Assembly: GCA_913776675.1 (NCBI GenBank)
Contig: CAJYRE010000439.1
Coordinates: 1 to 5,412 of the forward strand
Reading direction: 5' to 3'
DNA length: 5,412 nucleotides
Origin: Rhizobiaceae bacterium
GTDB taxonomy: Bacteria > Pseudomonadota > Alphaproteobacteria > Rhizobiales > Rhizobiaceae
The notes beneath the pieces were generated by a model. That model had not been told where the DNA came from, made no database searches, and saw only the letters and a program-made list of their open reading frames with translations. Positions within the stretch are counted from its first letter, which is position 1; each line of letters begins with the position of its first letter. The translations under genes were made by a program, and so were the position numbers. Below, one piece after another: positions 1 through 5,412 of this stretch.

Positions 1-1095
1 GATAATGGTCCACTGCGAAACACTGTCGGTCCAGCCGGTCATGTCATACATGGCCCAGGCCGTAACGCCCAGACCGGTTGCCAGAAGAAAGCGGGTATCC
101 ACTTTGCCAATCAAGCGGCCAACAATGAACATGCACAGCATGGTGCCCAGTCCCCGCGGCCCCATCACAATCCCGGCTGTCACCACCGGATACTGCATCA
201 AGGTTTGAAGAAAGGGTGTCATCAAGGCCAGTGATGCCAGATAGGTCACGCCAACCACAAAGATGAACATGAAGCAGACGGCGAAATTGCGATCCTTGAA
301 CAGCCTTGGGTTGATAAACGGCTTGTCAGAGGTGAACATGTGTACCAACAGCAGGTAAAATGCCGTACCGCACACCAGAGCTTCAATGATGATTTCACCG
401 GAGGAGAACCAGTCCAGTTGCTCGCCGCGATCCAGAAACAATTGCAGCGCGGCAATAAACAGACTGGTCATGCCAAACCCGAACCAATCCAGCCGGGCAC
501 GGTTATCCACTTTGGTTTCTGCCACAAACACGGTGATGCCGACAAAGGCCAGAATGCCAATGGGAACGTTGATGTAAAACACCCAGCGCCAGCTCAGGTG
601 GTCTGTCAGCCAGCCGCCCATAATCGGCCCCAAAACGGGCCCCACCATGACGGATACGCCAAACAGTGCCATGGCCGAGCCGCGCTCTTCCAGCGAGTAT
701 ATATCCAGCAAAATACCCTGGGACAGCGGCACGAGTGCTGCACCAAAAAAGCCTTGCATCAGACGAAAGCCGACGATCTGAACCAGAGACTGCGCCAATC
801 CGCAGAGAACGGATGCCAGAACGAAGCCGAAGATGGCCACCAGCAGCACTCGCTTGCGCCCGAACCGGGCGGAGAGAAAGCCAGATGGCGGCGTCATGAT
901 GGCGGCAGCGACAATATAGGAGGTCAACACCCAGTTGATCTGGTCTGAACTGGCCGAGACACTGCCCTGAATATAGGGCAGTGCCACATTGGCAATGGTG
1001 GTATCCAGTGCCTGCATGATCACCGCCAGAATGACGCAGGCGGTGATCGCGCCACGATTGGCAACAACCGGTTGACCCTGCGCTTGCGTGCTCAT
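1..1095 (-). CDS. emrB: EmrB/QacA-type MFS drug:H+ antiporter (DHA2 family), 3' end missing
   Basis: Inner-membrane multidrug exporter of the major facilitator superfamily, DHA2 (14-TM) group, that uses proton influx to drive drug export and works with a membrane fusion protein. The reading frame is open from ATG at 1095 to the left edge and gives 365 residues; family members are about 500-530, so roughly the last 150 are outside the window. Visible motifs: the DHA2 TM1 signature around D31 (QALDTTIANVALP, 28-40), motif A (GFLSARFGRKRVLL, 72-85), motif B beginning at R111 (RLMQGFFGAALVPLSQG), and antiporter motif C around 146-161 (GVSVMVGPVLGPIMGG) followed by WRWVFYINVPIG. ARLDWFGF near 200-207 opens the second half, as usual. 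The ATG overlaps the upstream emrA stop by four bases (ATGA), and GAGG lies six bases upstream. No frameshift or lost motif is seen. Substrate unknown. The emrB name is by family and context, not proven orthology. Confidence 0.95.
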   Translation of the reverse strand, partial: MSTQAQGQPVVANRGAITACVILAVIMQALDTTIANVALPYIQGSVSASSDQINWVLTSYIVAAAIMTPPSGFLSARFGRKRVLLVAIFGFVLASVLCGLAQSLVQIVGFRLMQGFFGAALVPLSQGILLDIYSLEERGSAMALFGVSVMVGPVLGPIMGGWLTDHLSWRWVFYINVPIGILAFVGITVFVAETKVDNRARLDWFGFGMTSLFIAALQLFLDRGEQLDWFSSGEIIIEALVCGTAFYLLLVHMFTSDKPFINPRLFKDRNFAVCFMFIFVVGVTYLASLALMTPFLQTLMQYPVVTAGIVMGPRGLGTMLCMFIVGRLIGKVDTRFLLATGLGVTAWAMYDMTGWTDSVSQWTII

Positions 1096-2294
1096 TTGCC
1101 CGCCTCATGCGATTCTGTGCTTTTGCTACCCAGCAGATCGGTCAGAAAACTCGGCAAGCCGCGCACATGCCCTGTGTTGATCGATACTTCCGTACTCATG
1201 CCAACACGCAGCGGCGGTTTATCGGCAATATCGGTAATGGACACCCGCATGGGAATGCGCTGCACCACCTTGACCCAGTTGCCGGATGTGTTCTGGGCTG
1301 GCAGCAAGGAGAAGCTGGCGGCAGACGCCGGGCTGATGCTGCTCACCTTGCCATGCCATTCGACACCGGGATAGGTATCAACGGTGATGGTGGCATCTTG
1401 ACCCGGACGCACATAGGTCAGTTCTGTTTCTTTCGGTGTCACGTCAATCCACATGGGATCGGTCGAAACAAGCTCAAAACCGGCCTGCGAAGCCGTCATA
1501 TAGCTTCCCACCTGTAAACTGCTGACTTTCGTGACAATGCCGCTGAAGGGTGCGCGCACCGTGGTGTGATCAAGCTGCCGCAGGGCATCATCCAGTGCGG
1601 CCTTCGCTTCAATATAGGCCGGATAGCTTTCCACAGGGGCATCGACATTGCCCCCCAATTGCGCAAGGGCAACATTCACGGCTGCCTGCGCCACATCCAC
1701 CTTTTGCTGTGCGGCAACCAGCGCATGGTGGGCATCATCCAGATTGGCCTGGGTGGACGCCGAGGTGTTTTGCAGGCGCTGCTGACGATCATAGTTGTTT
1801 TGATAGTAGGGCAAATCTGCCTTGGCCTGATTCAATTGCGCAAGACTTTGCTTGTAGCTGGCCTGAAGATTCAAAATCTGGTCTCTGGCCGCACCCAGCT
1901 TGGCCTGATCGCCCTGCACGGCAATCTCATAGGAGCGCGAGTCCAGCGTAAACAAAATCTGCCCTGCTTTGACAGCCTCACCTTCTTCCACATCAACAGA
2001 CTTCACCAGCCCGGAAACATCTGTGGTCACGCCCACCATATCGGCCCCAATGTAAGCATTGTCCGTGGTCATGATGGCACCGCCAGTGGAATAGACATAG
2101 CCACCTGCCACCAGCGCCGCAGGCACAAGCGCAAACAAAACCAGACGCACCCGAGCGCGTTTTGAACGCGGCGGCTTGGTGCCGGGCGTCGCTGCTGCGG
2201 CTGGATGATCCTGCCCAGCGTCTCCAGCCGGTGCATTGTCGTTTGTTGTGTTATCGCTTTTGTTGCGCAGCAATAGATTGTCAGACATCGTCAT
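1092..2294 (-). CDS. emrA: EmrA/HlyD-family membrane fusion protein of a multidrug efflux pump
   Basis: Periplasmic adaptor anchored in the inner membrane that links the EmrB-type antiporter to an outer-membrane channel. As called it has 400 residues, normal for EmrA. Order of parts: a polar, Asn/Ala/Pro-rich cytoplasmic tail (1-45) ending in basic PRSKRARVR; one membrane segment (about 50-68); the first half of the lipoyl-like domain with TTDNAYIGAD (76-85) and VDVEEGEAVKAGQILFTLD (100-118); a Gln/Ala-rich alpha-hairpin coiled coil (about 122-240); the second lipoyl half with TTVRAPFSGIV (244-254); and a beta-barrel region containing QNTSGNWVKVVQRIPMRV (334-351), very typical of EmrA. Start choice: ATG at 2294 forms an ATGA overlap with the marR stop. 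A TTG at 2300 and an ATG at 2288 are also in frame; none has a clear Shine-Dalgarno, so coupling to marR is likely. The gene ends in a second ATGA overlap with emrB. Confidence 0.95.
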   Translation of the reverse strand: MTMSDNLLLRNKSDNTTNDNAPAGDAGQDHPAAAATPGTKPPRSKRARVRLVLFALVPAALVAGGYVYSTGGAIMTTDNAYIGADMVGVTTDVSGLVKSVDVEEGEAVKAGQILFTLDSRSYEIAVQGDQAKLGAARDQILNLQASYKQSLAQLNQAKADLPYYQNNYDRQQRLQNTSASTQANLDDAHHALVAAQQKVDVAQAAVNVALAQLGGNVDAPVESYPAYIEAKAALDDALRQLDHTTVRAPFSGIVTKVSSLQVGSYMTASQAGFELVSTDPMWIDVTPKETELTYVRPGQDATITVDTYPGVEWHGKVSSISPASAASFSLLPAQNTSGNWVKVVQRIPMRVSITDIADKPPLRVGMSTEVSINTGHVRGLPSFLTDLLGSKSTESHEAGK

Positions 2295-2737
2295 TCGCAA
2301 GCCGAAGATCGGCAGGCCCCTAAAAGGTTGGTTTTCATCGTATCCAGAATGTCAAAAAGGCGTGTGCGGTCGGCGTCGGAAACCCCTTGCAGCGCATCCA
2401 TGCGCGTGGCCTCGCCGATGATGCGCATTTCATCCAGCAGCGAACGCGACACATCGGTTAAAAACAGCCGCTTGATGCGCCGGTCACGGGCATCGGTGCG
2501 GCGCTCGACCAGACCGCGCTCGCAGAGCTTGTCCACCACGCGCGCCAGGGTGATTGGTTCGATTTCCATTTGATCCGCCAGTCCGGCCTGCTTGGTGCCC
2601 TCGCAGCGCGACAAGTAGGCCAGCGTCTGCCATTGGCTGCGGGTCAAACCAATATCCTTGGCGCGCTGCTCAAACCGCTTGCGCAACAGCCGGGACACAT
2701 CATGCAGCAAAAAGCCAAGCGTTGGTTTGATTGTCAC
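2291..2737 (-). CDS. MarR-family transcriptional regulator of the efflux operon
   Basis: Dimeric winged helix-turn-helix regulator, 148 residues, the usual MarR length. Visible parts: the N-terminal dimerisation helix (LGFLLHDVSRLLRKRFEQRA, 7-26), GLTRSQWQTLAYL (30-42), the HTH region with recognition helix about 59-73 (IEPITLARVVDKLCE), the wing with the family's D-x-R-D signature (ERRTDARDRRIKRLFLT, 78-94), and a C-terminal dimerisation helix. Start: GTG at 2737 with GGGGA seven bases upstream; an in-frame TAA lies just upstream, so no longer form is likely. It is the first gene of marR-emrA-emrB, the arrangement in which such a protein normally represses its own operon and releases DNA on binding a toxic small molecule. 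Four cysteines (C45, C72, C142, C147) are present, but none at the N-terminal position of OhrR peroxide sensors, so redox sensing is not indicated. Ligand unknown; repression is inferred from family and context. Confidence 0.93.
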   Translation of the reverse strand: MTIKPTLGFLLHDVSRLLRKRFEQRAKDIGLTRSQWQTLAYLSRCEGTKQAGLADQMEIEPITLARVVDKLCERGLVERRTDARDRRIKRLFLTDVSRSLLDEMRIIGEATRMDALQGVSDADRTRLFDILDTMKTNLLGACRSSACE

Positions 2738-2742
2738 CGAGG

Positions 2743-2749
2743 CTTCCCC
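2743..2749 (-). promoter_or_regulatory. Ribosome binding site of marR, supports the GTG start
   Basis: Read on the minus strand, GGGGAAG lies just upstream of the GTG at 2737, with seven bases between GGGGA and the start codon. It is purine-rich and correctly spaced, though only a partial match to AGGAGG. It supports the GTG as the first codon of the operon. Confidence 0.5.
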
Positions 2750-2779
2750 ACATTATAAGCGCCCATATAGTTAGGATAC

Positions 2780-2807
2780 TTATTATGTAGAAGCTTACAT
2801 TTGTCAA
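2780..2807 (-). promoter_or_regulatory. Candidate sigma-70 promoter for marR-emrA-emrB
   Basis: On the minus strand a perfect -35 box TTGACA (2807-2802) is followed after 16 bases by TAATAA (2785-2780), an imperfect -10. Transcription would start near 2773 and leave a leader of about 35 bases before the GTG at 2737, which suits the ribosome binding site. A perfect TATAAT also lies nearer the gene (2757-2752), but it has no good -35 and would leave only about eight untranslated bases, so it is the weaker choice. Position and motifs are seen; activity is inferred. Confidence 0.5.
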
Positions 2808-2809
2808 AT
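2785..2809. promoter_or_regulatory. Overlapping inverted repeats at the marR promoter, possible MarR operator
   Basis: Two dyads sit side by side over the promoter. ATTTG-T-CAAAT (2799-2809) is a perfect 11-base inverted repeat that contains the -35 hexamer. ATGTA-N6-TACAT (2785-2800) is a 16-base dyad filling the spacer between -35 and -10. MarR-family operators are commonly dyads of this size overlapping the promoter, so either could be the binding site. A third small palindrome, CACATGTG (2810-2817), lies just upstream. The dyads are seen; binding by the MarR protein is inferred. Confidence 0.4.
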
Positions 2810-2967
2810 CACATGTGTGAGAGTGCATTCTTCCCGGTCAGGATGCACGGGTGAGGGGAGTTTTGTCTGATGATGAAAAGAGCGCTCAAGCGCGAGCGAA
2901 ACCCGAAACAGAAGTGGAGAACGCAAAGCTTGATGGGCTTCAAAGCAACAAGACGGTGTTTCACTCT

Positions 2968-2997
2968 TTGCTGTCCGCCATTTAAACCCTATATAAT
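2968..2997 (+). promoter_or_regulatory. Candidate sigma-70 promoter for dxs
   Basis: A perfect -10 box TATAAT (2992-2997) is preceded, 18 bases upstream, by TTGCTG (2968-2973), which keeps the TTG core of the -35 box. Transcription would begin near 3004, giving a leader of about 117 bases before the GTG at 3121. The -10 lies within a perfect inverted repeat, GCCATT (2977-2982) and AATGGC (2995-3000), whose right arm shares its AAT with the hexamer. Start site and activity are inferred. Confidence 0.5.
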
Positions 2998-3041
2998 GGC
3001 AGGTGAAGGGTGGTTGAAATATCGCCTCATAACCGCCAAAC

Positions 3042-3084
3042 CTCTCTGCTTTGGCCATGTTGACATGCATGACACCGCAGAGAG
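3042..3084 (+). promoter_or_regulatory. Stem-loop in the dxs 5' leader
   Basis: CTCTCTGC (3042-3049) pairs perfectly with GCAGAGAG (3077-3084), an 8-bp stem that can gain two more A-T pairs (3039-3040 with 3085-3086) past a bulged C at 3041. The 27-base loop contains a smaller dyad, CATGT-TG-ACATG (3056-3067). A small hairpin TTGC-CGC-GCAA (3085-3095) overlaps the stem's 3' edge. It is not followed by a T run, so it does not look like a terminator, and it matches no riboswitch class I recognise. The stem is seen; any regulatory role is inferred. Confidence 0.4.
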
Positions 3085-3104
3085 TTGCCGCGCAATGACA
3101 TACA

Positions 3105-3120
3105 AAAGAGGCTGGAGCCT
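3105..3120 (+). promoter_or_regulatory. Ribosome binding site of dxs inside a small inverted repeat
   Basis: AAAGAGG (3105-3111) lies nine bases before GTG 3121 and is the reason, with the family's usual N-terminus, for choosing that start over the in-frame TTG at 3085. Its last three bases are part of AGGCT-GG-AGCCT (3109-3120), an inverted repeat that abuts the start codon and could fold into a short hairpin (four pairs with a TGGA loop) hiding the site. Confidence 0.6.
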
Positions 3121-5037
3121 GTGACACCCAAGCTGAATACACCCTTGCTCGATCAAGTGAACCTGCCGTCTGATCTGCGTCAGATCGACGACAAGGATCT
3201 TCCGCAATTGGCGCGCGAATTGCGCGACGAAATGATTGATGCTGTTTCAGTGACCGGCGGGCATCTCGGCGCAGGCTTGGGTGTGGTGGAATTGACCCTT
3301 GCCATCCACAAGGTATTCAACACCCCTGAAGACCGGCTGATTTTTGATGTCGGCCATCAATGCTATCCCCACAAGATCATCACAGGCCGCCGCGACCGTA
3401 TCCGTACCTTGCGTCAGGAAAACGGGCTGTCAGGCTTCACCAAACGGGCCGAGAGTGAGTACGATCCCTTTGGGGCGGCCCACTCTTCCACCTCGATTTC
3501 GGCCGGTCTTGGCATGGCGGTGGCGGCGGATCTTGGCAAGACCGATCGCAATGTCATTGCCGTGATTGGCGATGGGGCGATGTCTGCTGGCATGGCTTTT
3601 GAAGCGCTGAACAATGCCGGTGCGCTGGATGCGCGCCTGATTGTCATTCTCAACGACAATGACATGTCGATTGCGCCGCCCACCGGAGCCATGAGCGCCT
3701 ATCTGGCGCGTCTTGCTTCTGGCCGCACCTATATGGGCATGCGCGAAATCGGCAAGAAACTGACGGCCTATCTGGGCAAGAACATTGACCGCGCCATTAC
3801 CCGCGCTGTGGAACATGCGCGGGGCTATGTCACCGGCGGCACGATGTTTGAGGAAATGGGCTTTTACCACATTGGCCCGATTGATGGTCATTCGTTTGAT
3901 CATCTCTTGCCCGTGCTTCGCAATGTGCGCGACAACAGCAAAGGCCCGGTGCTGATCCATGTGGTGACGCAAAAGGGCAAGGGCTATGCCCCGGCTGAAG
4001 CTGCGGCGGACAAATATCACGGCGTCAACAAATTCGATGTCATCACCGGGGCGCAAGCCAAGGCCAAGCCGAATGCACCGAGCTACACAGCCGTGTTTGC
4101 CGATGCCTTGGTGCAAGAGGCCCGGCATGACGACAAGATCGTTGGTATCACCGCCGCCATGCCATCGGGCACCGGGCTGGACAAGCTGCATGATGTGTTT
4201 CCGGAGCGTACCTTTGATGTCGGCATTGCCGAGCAGCACGCCGTCACCTTTGCAGCCGGCCTTGCGTCGGAGGGTTACAAGCCGTTCTGCGCGCTTTATT
4301 CCACGTTCCTGCAGCGTGGCTATGATCAGGTGGTGCATGACGTTGCCATTCAGGGGCTGCCTGTGCGGTTTCCCATTGATCGGGCCGGTTTTGTCGGGGC
4401 TGATGGGCCTACCCATGCGGGATCGTTCGATACCAGTTTCCTTGCCAATCTGCCGGGTTTTGTGGTGATGGCCGCCGCCGATGAAGCCGAGCTGAAACAC
4501 ATGGTGCGCACCGCCGCTGCCTATAATGACGGCCCGATCTCGTTCCGTTATCCGCGTGGCGAGGGGGTGGGCGTCACCATGCCGGAGCGCGGCGAGATTC
4601 TGGCCATTGGCAAAGGCCGGGTGATGAAGGAAGGCAGCAAGGTGGCCCTTCTTTCCTTCGGCACACGTTTGGCAGACTGTCTGCTGGCGGCAGAGGATCT
4701 GGATGCCGCGGGCCTGTCCACCACAGTTGCCGATGCTCGTTTTGCCAAGCCGCTGGATCAGGATTTGATCCGCCAGCTTGCGCTCAACCATCAGGTGCTG
4801 ATCACGGTGGAAGAAGGCGCTGTTGGCGGTTTTGGATCGCAGGTTCTGCATTTTCTGGCCAGCGAAGGCTTGCTGGATCACGGGCTGAAAATCAGAAGCC
4901 TTGCCCTGCCTGATATTTGGATGGATCAGGCCAAGCCTGAGATCATGTATGAAAAAGCCGGGCTGGATGCCAAGGGCATTGTTTCAACCGTGTTCCAAGC
5001 CCTCGCCATCCATCGTTTGGGTCAGGATATTGCTTAA
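3121..5037 (+). CDS. dxs: 1-deoxy-D-xylulose-5-phosphate synthase (DXS), complete
   Basis: Cytoplasmic thiamine-diphosphate enzyme that condenses pyruvate with glyceraldehyde 3-phosphate to DXP, the first step of the MEP isoprenoid pathway and also a precursor for thiamine and pyridoxal phosphate. 638 residues, normal length. Domain I (about 1-320) has H48 in [23 protein letters not shown] (78-90), H121-S-S-T-S, the ThDP/Mg motif beginning G150-D151-G152 with N180 in LNDND. Domain II (about 320-480) has catalytic E371 ([13 protein letters not shown]), Y393 and R399 in YSTFLQR, R421, D428 and H432 in GADGPTH, and R479 in FRYPRG. Domain III follows to the end. All expected active-site residues are present. 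Start: GTG 3121 gives [20 protein letters not shown], the usual rhizobial N-terminus, with a spaced ribosome site; an in-frame TTG at 3085 would add 12 unusual residues. It is monocistronic here, divergent from marR and convergent with the sulfotransferase; the xseB and tlyA genes often beside dxs in Rhizobiales are not adjacent. Confidence 0.98.
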   Translation: MTPKLNTPLLDQVNLPSDLRQIDDKDLPQLARELRDEMIDAVSVTGGHLGAGLGVVELTLAIHKVFNTPEDRLIFDVGHQCYPHKIITGRRDRIRTLRQENGLSGFTKRAESEYDPFGAAHSSTSISAGLGMAVAADLGKTDRNVIAVIGDGAMSAGMAFEALNNAGALDARLIVILNDNDMSIAPPTGAMSAYLARLASGRTYMGMREIGKKLTAYLGKNIDRAITRAVEHARGYVTGGTMFEEMGFYHIGPIDGHSFDHLLPVLRNVRDNSKGPVLIHVVTQKGKGYAPAEAAADKYHGVNKFDVITGAQAKAKPNAPSYTAVFADALVQEARHDDKIVGITAAMPSGTGLDKLHDVFPERTFDVGIAEQHAVTFAAGLASEGYKPFCALYSTFLQRGYDQVVHDVAIQGLPVRFPIDRAGFVGADGPTHAGSFDTSFLANLPGFVVMAAADEAELKHMVRTAAAYNDGPISFRYPRGEGVGVTMPERGEILAIGKGRVMKEGSKVALLSFGTRLADCLLAAEDLDAAGLSTTVADARFAKPLDQDLIRQLALNHQVLITVEEGAVGGFGSQVLHFLASEGLLDHGLKIRSLALPDIWMDQAKPEIMYEKAGLDAKGIVSTVFQALAIHRLGQDIA

Positions 5038-5039
5038 AT

Positions 5040-5056
5040 CCTGTCGCAGGGACAGG
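5040..5056. terminator. Hairpin between convergent dxs and sulfotransferase genes, likely two-way terminator
   Basis: CCTGTC-GCAGG-GACAGG is a perfect 6-bp stem with a five-base loop, occupying nearly all of the 21-base gap between the two facing stop codons. No uninterrupted T run follows on either strand (CTTCATGCATTTTC on plus, ATTTAAGC on minus), so it is a weak intrinsic terminator at best. Its placement is the main support. Confidence 0.5.
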
Positions 5057-5058
5057 CT

Positions 5059-5412
5059 TCATGCATTTTCATGCAATTCGTCCCGAAACCGTCTGGCCCA
5101 ATCCTGATTGGTGGCGTCGGCCAGTTTGGCCACGCCGGGGGTGATGCCGCGCGCTTTTGCGGGATCCAGTCCCAGCGCAGACAGCACGTCTTGCAAGGTG
5201 GCGAGAGGGTCGGCGGACAAGGCATCATAGGTGATGCGCAGGGGTTCAATCTTCTGCGCTTCGAACCATTTTTGCCAGGCGCGGTCAAAGGCAAGGAATT
5301 CATTGTAGGTGAAGCGAATGTCCGCTGGTTTGTAAACGGGCTCTTTGGGCGGCGCGAGCCGTTCCAGCTCCGTCCCGTCCGGCGCAACATGCCATAAGCC
5401 CGTTTGCAGGGC
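5059..5412 (-). CDS. Stf0-family sulfotransferase, C-terminal part only
   Basis: The minus-strand frame open from the right edge to the TGA at 5061-5059 gives 117 residues without a start, the C-terminal part of a protein probably about 250 long. It reads TGLWHVAPDGTELERL (4-19), PVYKPADIRF (25-34), then FDRAWQKWFEAQKIEPLRITYDAL (42-65), ADPLATLQDVLSALGL (67-82) and LADATNQDWARRFRDE (97-112). This series (Q-TG-W-H, the W-x-x-W-F / P-L-R-x-x-Y pair, DP-x8-VL-x-x-LGL, and a final W-x-x-R-F-R) is what I recognise from Stf0 sulfotransferases, the family of mycobacterial trehalose 2-sulfotransferase. These enzymes move sulfate from PAPS to carbohydrate acceptors. The PAPS-binding N-terminal loop lies outside the window, so activity cannot be judged. 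Acceptor unknown; a surface polysaccharide or lipopolysaccharide is a guess from the family. It faces dxs across a 21-base gap and shares no transcript with it. Confidence 0.8.
   Translation of the reverse strand, partial: ALQTGLWHVAPDGTELERLAPPKEPVYKPADIRFTYNEFLAFDRAWQKWFEAQKIEPLRITYDALSADPLATLQDVLSALGLDPAKARGITPGVAKLADATNQDWARRFRDELHENA

Larger units (their letters stand above)
2738..3120. other. Divergent control region between marR and dxs, no convincing gene
   Basis: These 383 bases separate the minus-strand efflux operon from plus-strand dxs. By eye the DNA is more A/T-rich than the flanking genes. The left third (2738-2820) carries the likely marR-operon promoter and dyads. The middle (2820-2960) has a hairpin at 2823-2848, a small one at 2883-2898 (CGCTC, six bases, GAGCG), and otherwise nothing recognised. 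The right part (2968-3120) carries the likely dxs promoter and its leader. One 84-codon plus-strand reading frame (2870-3124) spans most of the region and ends across the dxs start; its protein resembles nothing I know and its third-codon bases are less G/C-biased than in the flanking genes, so it is not called as a gene. No tRNA, insertion sequence or CRISPR repeat is seen. Confidence 0.8.

Noticed and set aside
340..948. 202-codon plus-strand frame, and a 201-codon minus-strand frame at 503-1108
   Set aside because: Both overlap the real EmrB reading frame, which is open from 1095 to the left edge and carries all DHA2 motifs. Their products are low-complexity and unlike any protein family.
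2867..2878. CTGATGA followed by GAAA, the core bases of a hammerhead ribozyme
   Set aside because: Only one base separates the two core segments, so stem II cannot form, and no flanking stems I and III were found. Chance match.
3085..3120. TTG at 3085 as the dxs start
   Set aside because: It would add 12 residues not typical of DXS and lies within the 3' side of the leader stem. GTG 3121 has a well-spaced ribosome site and gives the normal family N-terminus.
2738..3120. A known riboswitch (such as TPP) upstream of dxs
   Set aside because: The conserved CTGAGA-type TPP core and other familiar class signatures are not present; only simple inverted repeats are seen.
2804..3207. Minus-strand frames of 112 and 72 codons across the intergenic region
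   Set aside because: They have no recognisable product, run into the 5' end of dxs on the opposite strand, and overlap the candidate promoters.
3430..4881. 483-codon open frame on the minus strand inside dxs
   Set aside because: It lies wholly antisense to a clearly recognised dxs; its His/Arg/Gly-rich product resembles no family. Long antisense frames are common opposite G/C-biased genes.
5034..5390. 118-codon minus-strand frame at the right end
   Set aside because: It is the wrong frame: the neighbouring frame, open from the window edge to 5059, gives the Stf0 sulfotransferase pattern, while this one gives a Pro/Arg/Ser-rich product without resemblance.

Overview
The window looks like chromosomal DNA from an alphaproteobacterium, most likely Rhizobiaceae or a near relative. 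The main reason is the DXS protein: its N-terminus ([14 protein letters not shown]) and long internal stretches match, from memory, the Agrobacterium/Rhizobium type of 1-deoxy-D-xylulose-5-phosphate synthase. The MarR regulator (LGFLLHDVSRLLRKRFEQRA) and the Stf0-type sulfotransferase also fit that group. No database search was possible, so the genus is open.

Layout. Positions 1-2737, minus strand: a tight three-gene operon read right to left, made of a MarR-family regulator, an EmrA/HlyD-type membrane fusion protein, and an EmrB/QacA-type (DHA2) drug:H+ antiporter whose C-terminal end lies off the left edge. Both junctions are 4-base ATGA stop/start overlaps, so the genes are probably translationally coupled. 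Positions 2738-3120: a 383-base divergent control region without a convincing gene. It holds a candidate promoter with two overlapping inverted repeats for the marR operon, a candidate promoter for dxs, and a dxs leader of about 117 bases with an 8-bp perfect stem and a small inverted repeat over the ribosome binding site. Positions 3121-5037, plus strand: complete dxs, the first enzyme of the MEP isoprenoid pathway. Positions 5038-5058: a short convergent gap almost filled by a 6-bp-stem hairpin, a likely two-way terminator. Positions 5059-5412, minus strand: the C-terminal 117 residues of a Stf0-family sulfotransferase whose start lies off the right edge.

How it works together. The left operon is a self-regulated efflux module: the MarR protein probably represses its own promoter until a toxic ligand releases it; EmrA and EmrB then form a pump across the inner membrane, probably with an outer-membrane TolC-like channel encoded elsewhere. 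dxs is a housekeeping gene on its own transcript. I see no shared function between it and its neighbours beyond the shared intergenic DNA.

I do not see a new biological system here. The parts most worth a second look are the structured dxs leader, the dyads at the marR promoter, and the unusual neighbours of dxs (rhizobial dxs usually sits by xseB and tlyA).
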